Shown here piece after piece: positions 63,564-64,000 of a DNA stretch of 64,000 nt. Origin of the DNA: Arthrobacter gengyunqii (GTDB lineage: Bacteria; Actinomycetota; Actinomycetes; Actinomycetales; Micrococcaceae); NCBI RefSeq assembly GCF_023022985.1, contig NZ_CP095461.1, forward strand, positions 3,224,001-3,288,000, given 5' to 3'. The notes under the pieces were generated by a model. It was not told the origin of the DNA. It did not search any database and was given only the letters and a program-made list of their open reading frames with translations. Within the stretch, counting starts at the first letter, position 1. Every line of letters starts with the position of its first letter. A program made the translations under genes and the position numbers.

Positions 63564-64000
63564 CCGCGGTACTGCCCGTAACCGGGGGGAGGTCCATACT
63601 GTCCGCCGGGGCCGTACCCCGGTCCCTGGGTACCGGGTCCGTAGCCACCGTAAGGCGCGGGCGATCCATACGGCATGAGGCCGGGACGCCCGGTCGGAAC
63701 AATGACCTTCCCCAGCGGCATCAGCGAGATCGGCACCATCTTCAGGTTCGCGATTCCCAGCGGAATGCCGATGATGCTGACAAACATCGGTATGGCAGTC
63801 AGGATGTGCCCGGCGGCGATCCACACACCGGCCACCACCAGCCAGATGACGTTGCCGACCGTGGAGAAAAGGCCGGGGGCGCCGCCGCGGTCCACCACGG
63901 TACGGCCAAAGGGCCAGAAAGCGTAGGACGCAATCCGGAAGGACGCGATGCCGAACGGAATGGTCACGATCAGCAGGCAGCACACAATGCCGGCCAGCAC
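63560..64000 (-). CDS. YccF-family membrane protein, 5' end outside window
   Basis: At least 147 codons, open to the right edge. It shows the duplicated YccF domain: CCLLIVTIPFGIASFRIASY, AFWPFGRTVV, then FSTVGNVIWLVVAGVWIAAG and SIIGIPLGIANLKM. The C-terminus is Gly/Pro/Tyr-rich (YGPGTQGPGYGPGGQYGPPP). Function unknown. The true start lies beyond base 64000; a typical YccF begins about 20 residues earlier. Confidence 0.88.
   Translation of the reverse strand: MLAGIVCCLLIVTIPFGIASFRIASYAFWPFGRTVVDRGGAPGLFSTVGNVIWLVVAGVWIAAGHILTAIPMFVSIIGIPLGIANLKMVPISLMPLGKVIVPTGRPGLMPYGSPAPYGGYGPGTQGPGYGPGGQYGPPPGYGQYRG

Overview
The window is a contiguous piece of chromosome from a high-GC actinobacterium. 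It most resembles the Micrococcaceae (Arthrobacter and relatives). Pointers are: roughly two-thirds G+C judged by eye; the actinobacterial block of topA, a DUF1998-type helicase and a minimal Tad pilus cluster ('helicase/secretion neighbourhood'); a MarP-type periplasmic protease; a GlxR-like Crp regulator; an actinobacterial-type clpB with an HspR-like operator; a DUF3073 protein beside purM; and a sterol-carrier-fold protein beside purF. Many genes appear to have leaderless promoters. The genus is inference, not proven. No insertion sequence, prophage, CRISPR array or integron was found; this is mostly core chromosome with a few accessory loci.

Layout. 1-8.1 kb (minus strand): an exopolyphosphatase-like gene cut by the window edge, topA, a class I methyltransferase, a 3-ketosteroid-dehydrogenase-like flavoprotein and trhO. 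8.2-11.3 kb (plus): a GNAT acetyltransferase and a large DEAD/DEAH helicase. 11.3-16.6 kb (minus): the Tad/Flp pilus operon read ssd/cpaE, tadA, tadB, tadC, Flp-like pilin, two TadE-like pseudopilins. 16.7-24.5 kb: a family-A DNA polymerase, a CPBP protease, a DesK-type two-component system, and a three-gene locus (small helical protein, DUF1023-type hydrolase with a WXG-like N-terminus, lipoprotein) that is the best candidate for an undescribed secreted system. 24.5-27.4 kb (minus): CoA Nudix hydrolase, nth and a membrane protein with a long disordered tail.

27.5-36.5 kb: acs with a Crp/GlxR-like site in its promoter, convergent to ohr across a perfect 25-bp hairpin; a divergent TetR regulator with two palindromic operators; an MHS transporter, aroQ, MarP protease, Crp regulator, and a Nudix-RidA-DUF4177 operon. 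36.5-45.1 kb: class A penicillin-binding protein, metallophosphoesterase, a heterodimeric ABC exporter pair with one degenerate ATP site, tRNA-Pro(CGG), a hotdog thioesterase and a DHFR-like reductase. 45.2-53.7 kb: purine genes purC-purD (minus) and purF-purM (plus) flank a membrane-anchored molybdopterin oxidoreductase, an asparaginase, a sterol-carrier-fold protein and a small membrane protein. 53.9-64 kb: DUF3073 protein, septum-formation-like membrane protein, clpB, an SRPBCC protein, a BCCT osmolyte transporter, a lipoprotein penicillin-binding protein and a truncated YccF gene.

Functional themes are envelope and peptidoglycan (two PBPs, MarP, Tad pilus, septum protein), purine synthesis, stress response (clpB, ohr, BCCT) and nucleic-acid maintenance (topA, nth, helicase, polymerase). 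The regulatory DNA is informative: the Crp gene at 34.2 kb and the site before acs suggest a cAMP-acetate circuit within the same window, and at least ten genes have a -10-like hexamer 6-8 nt before the start codon with no usable ribosome-binding site.
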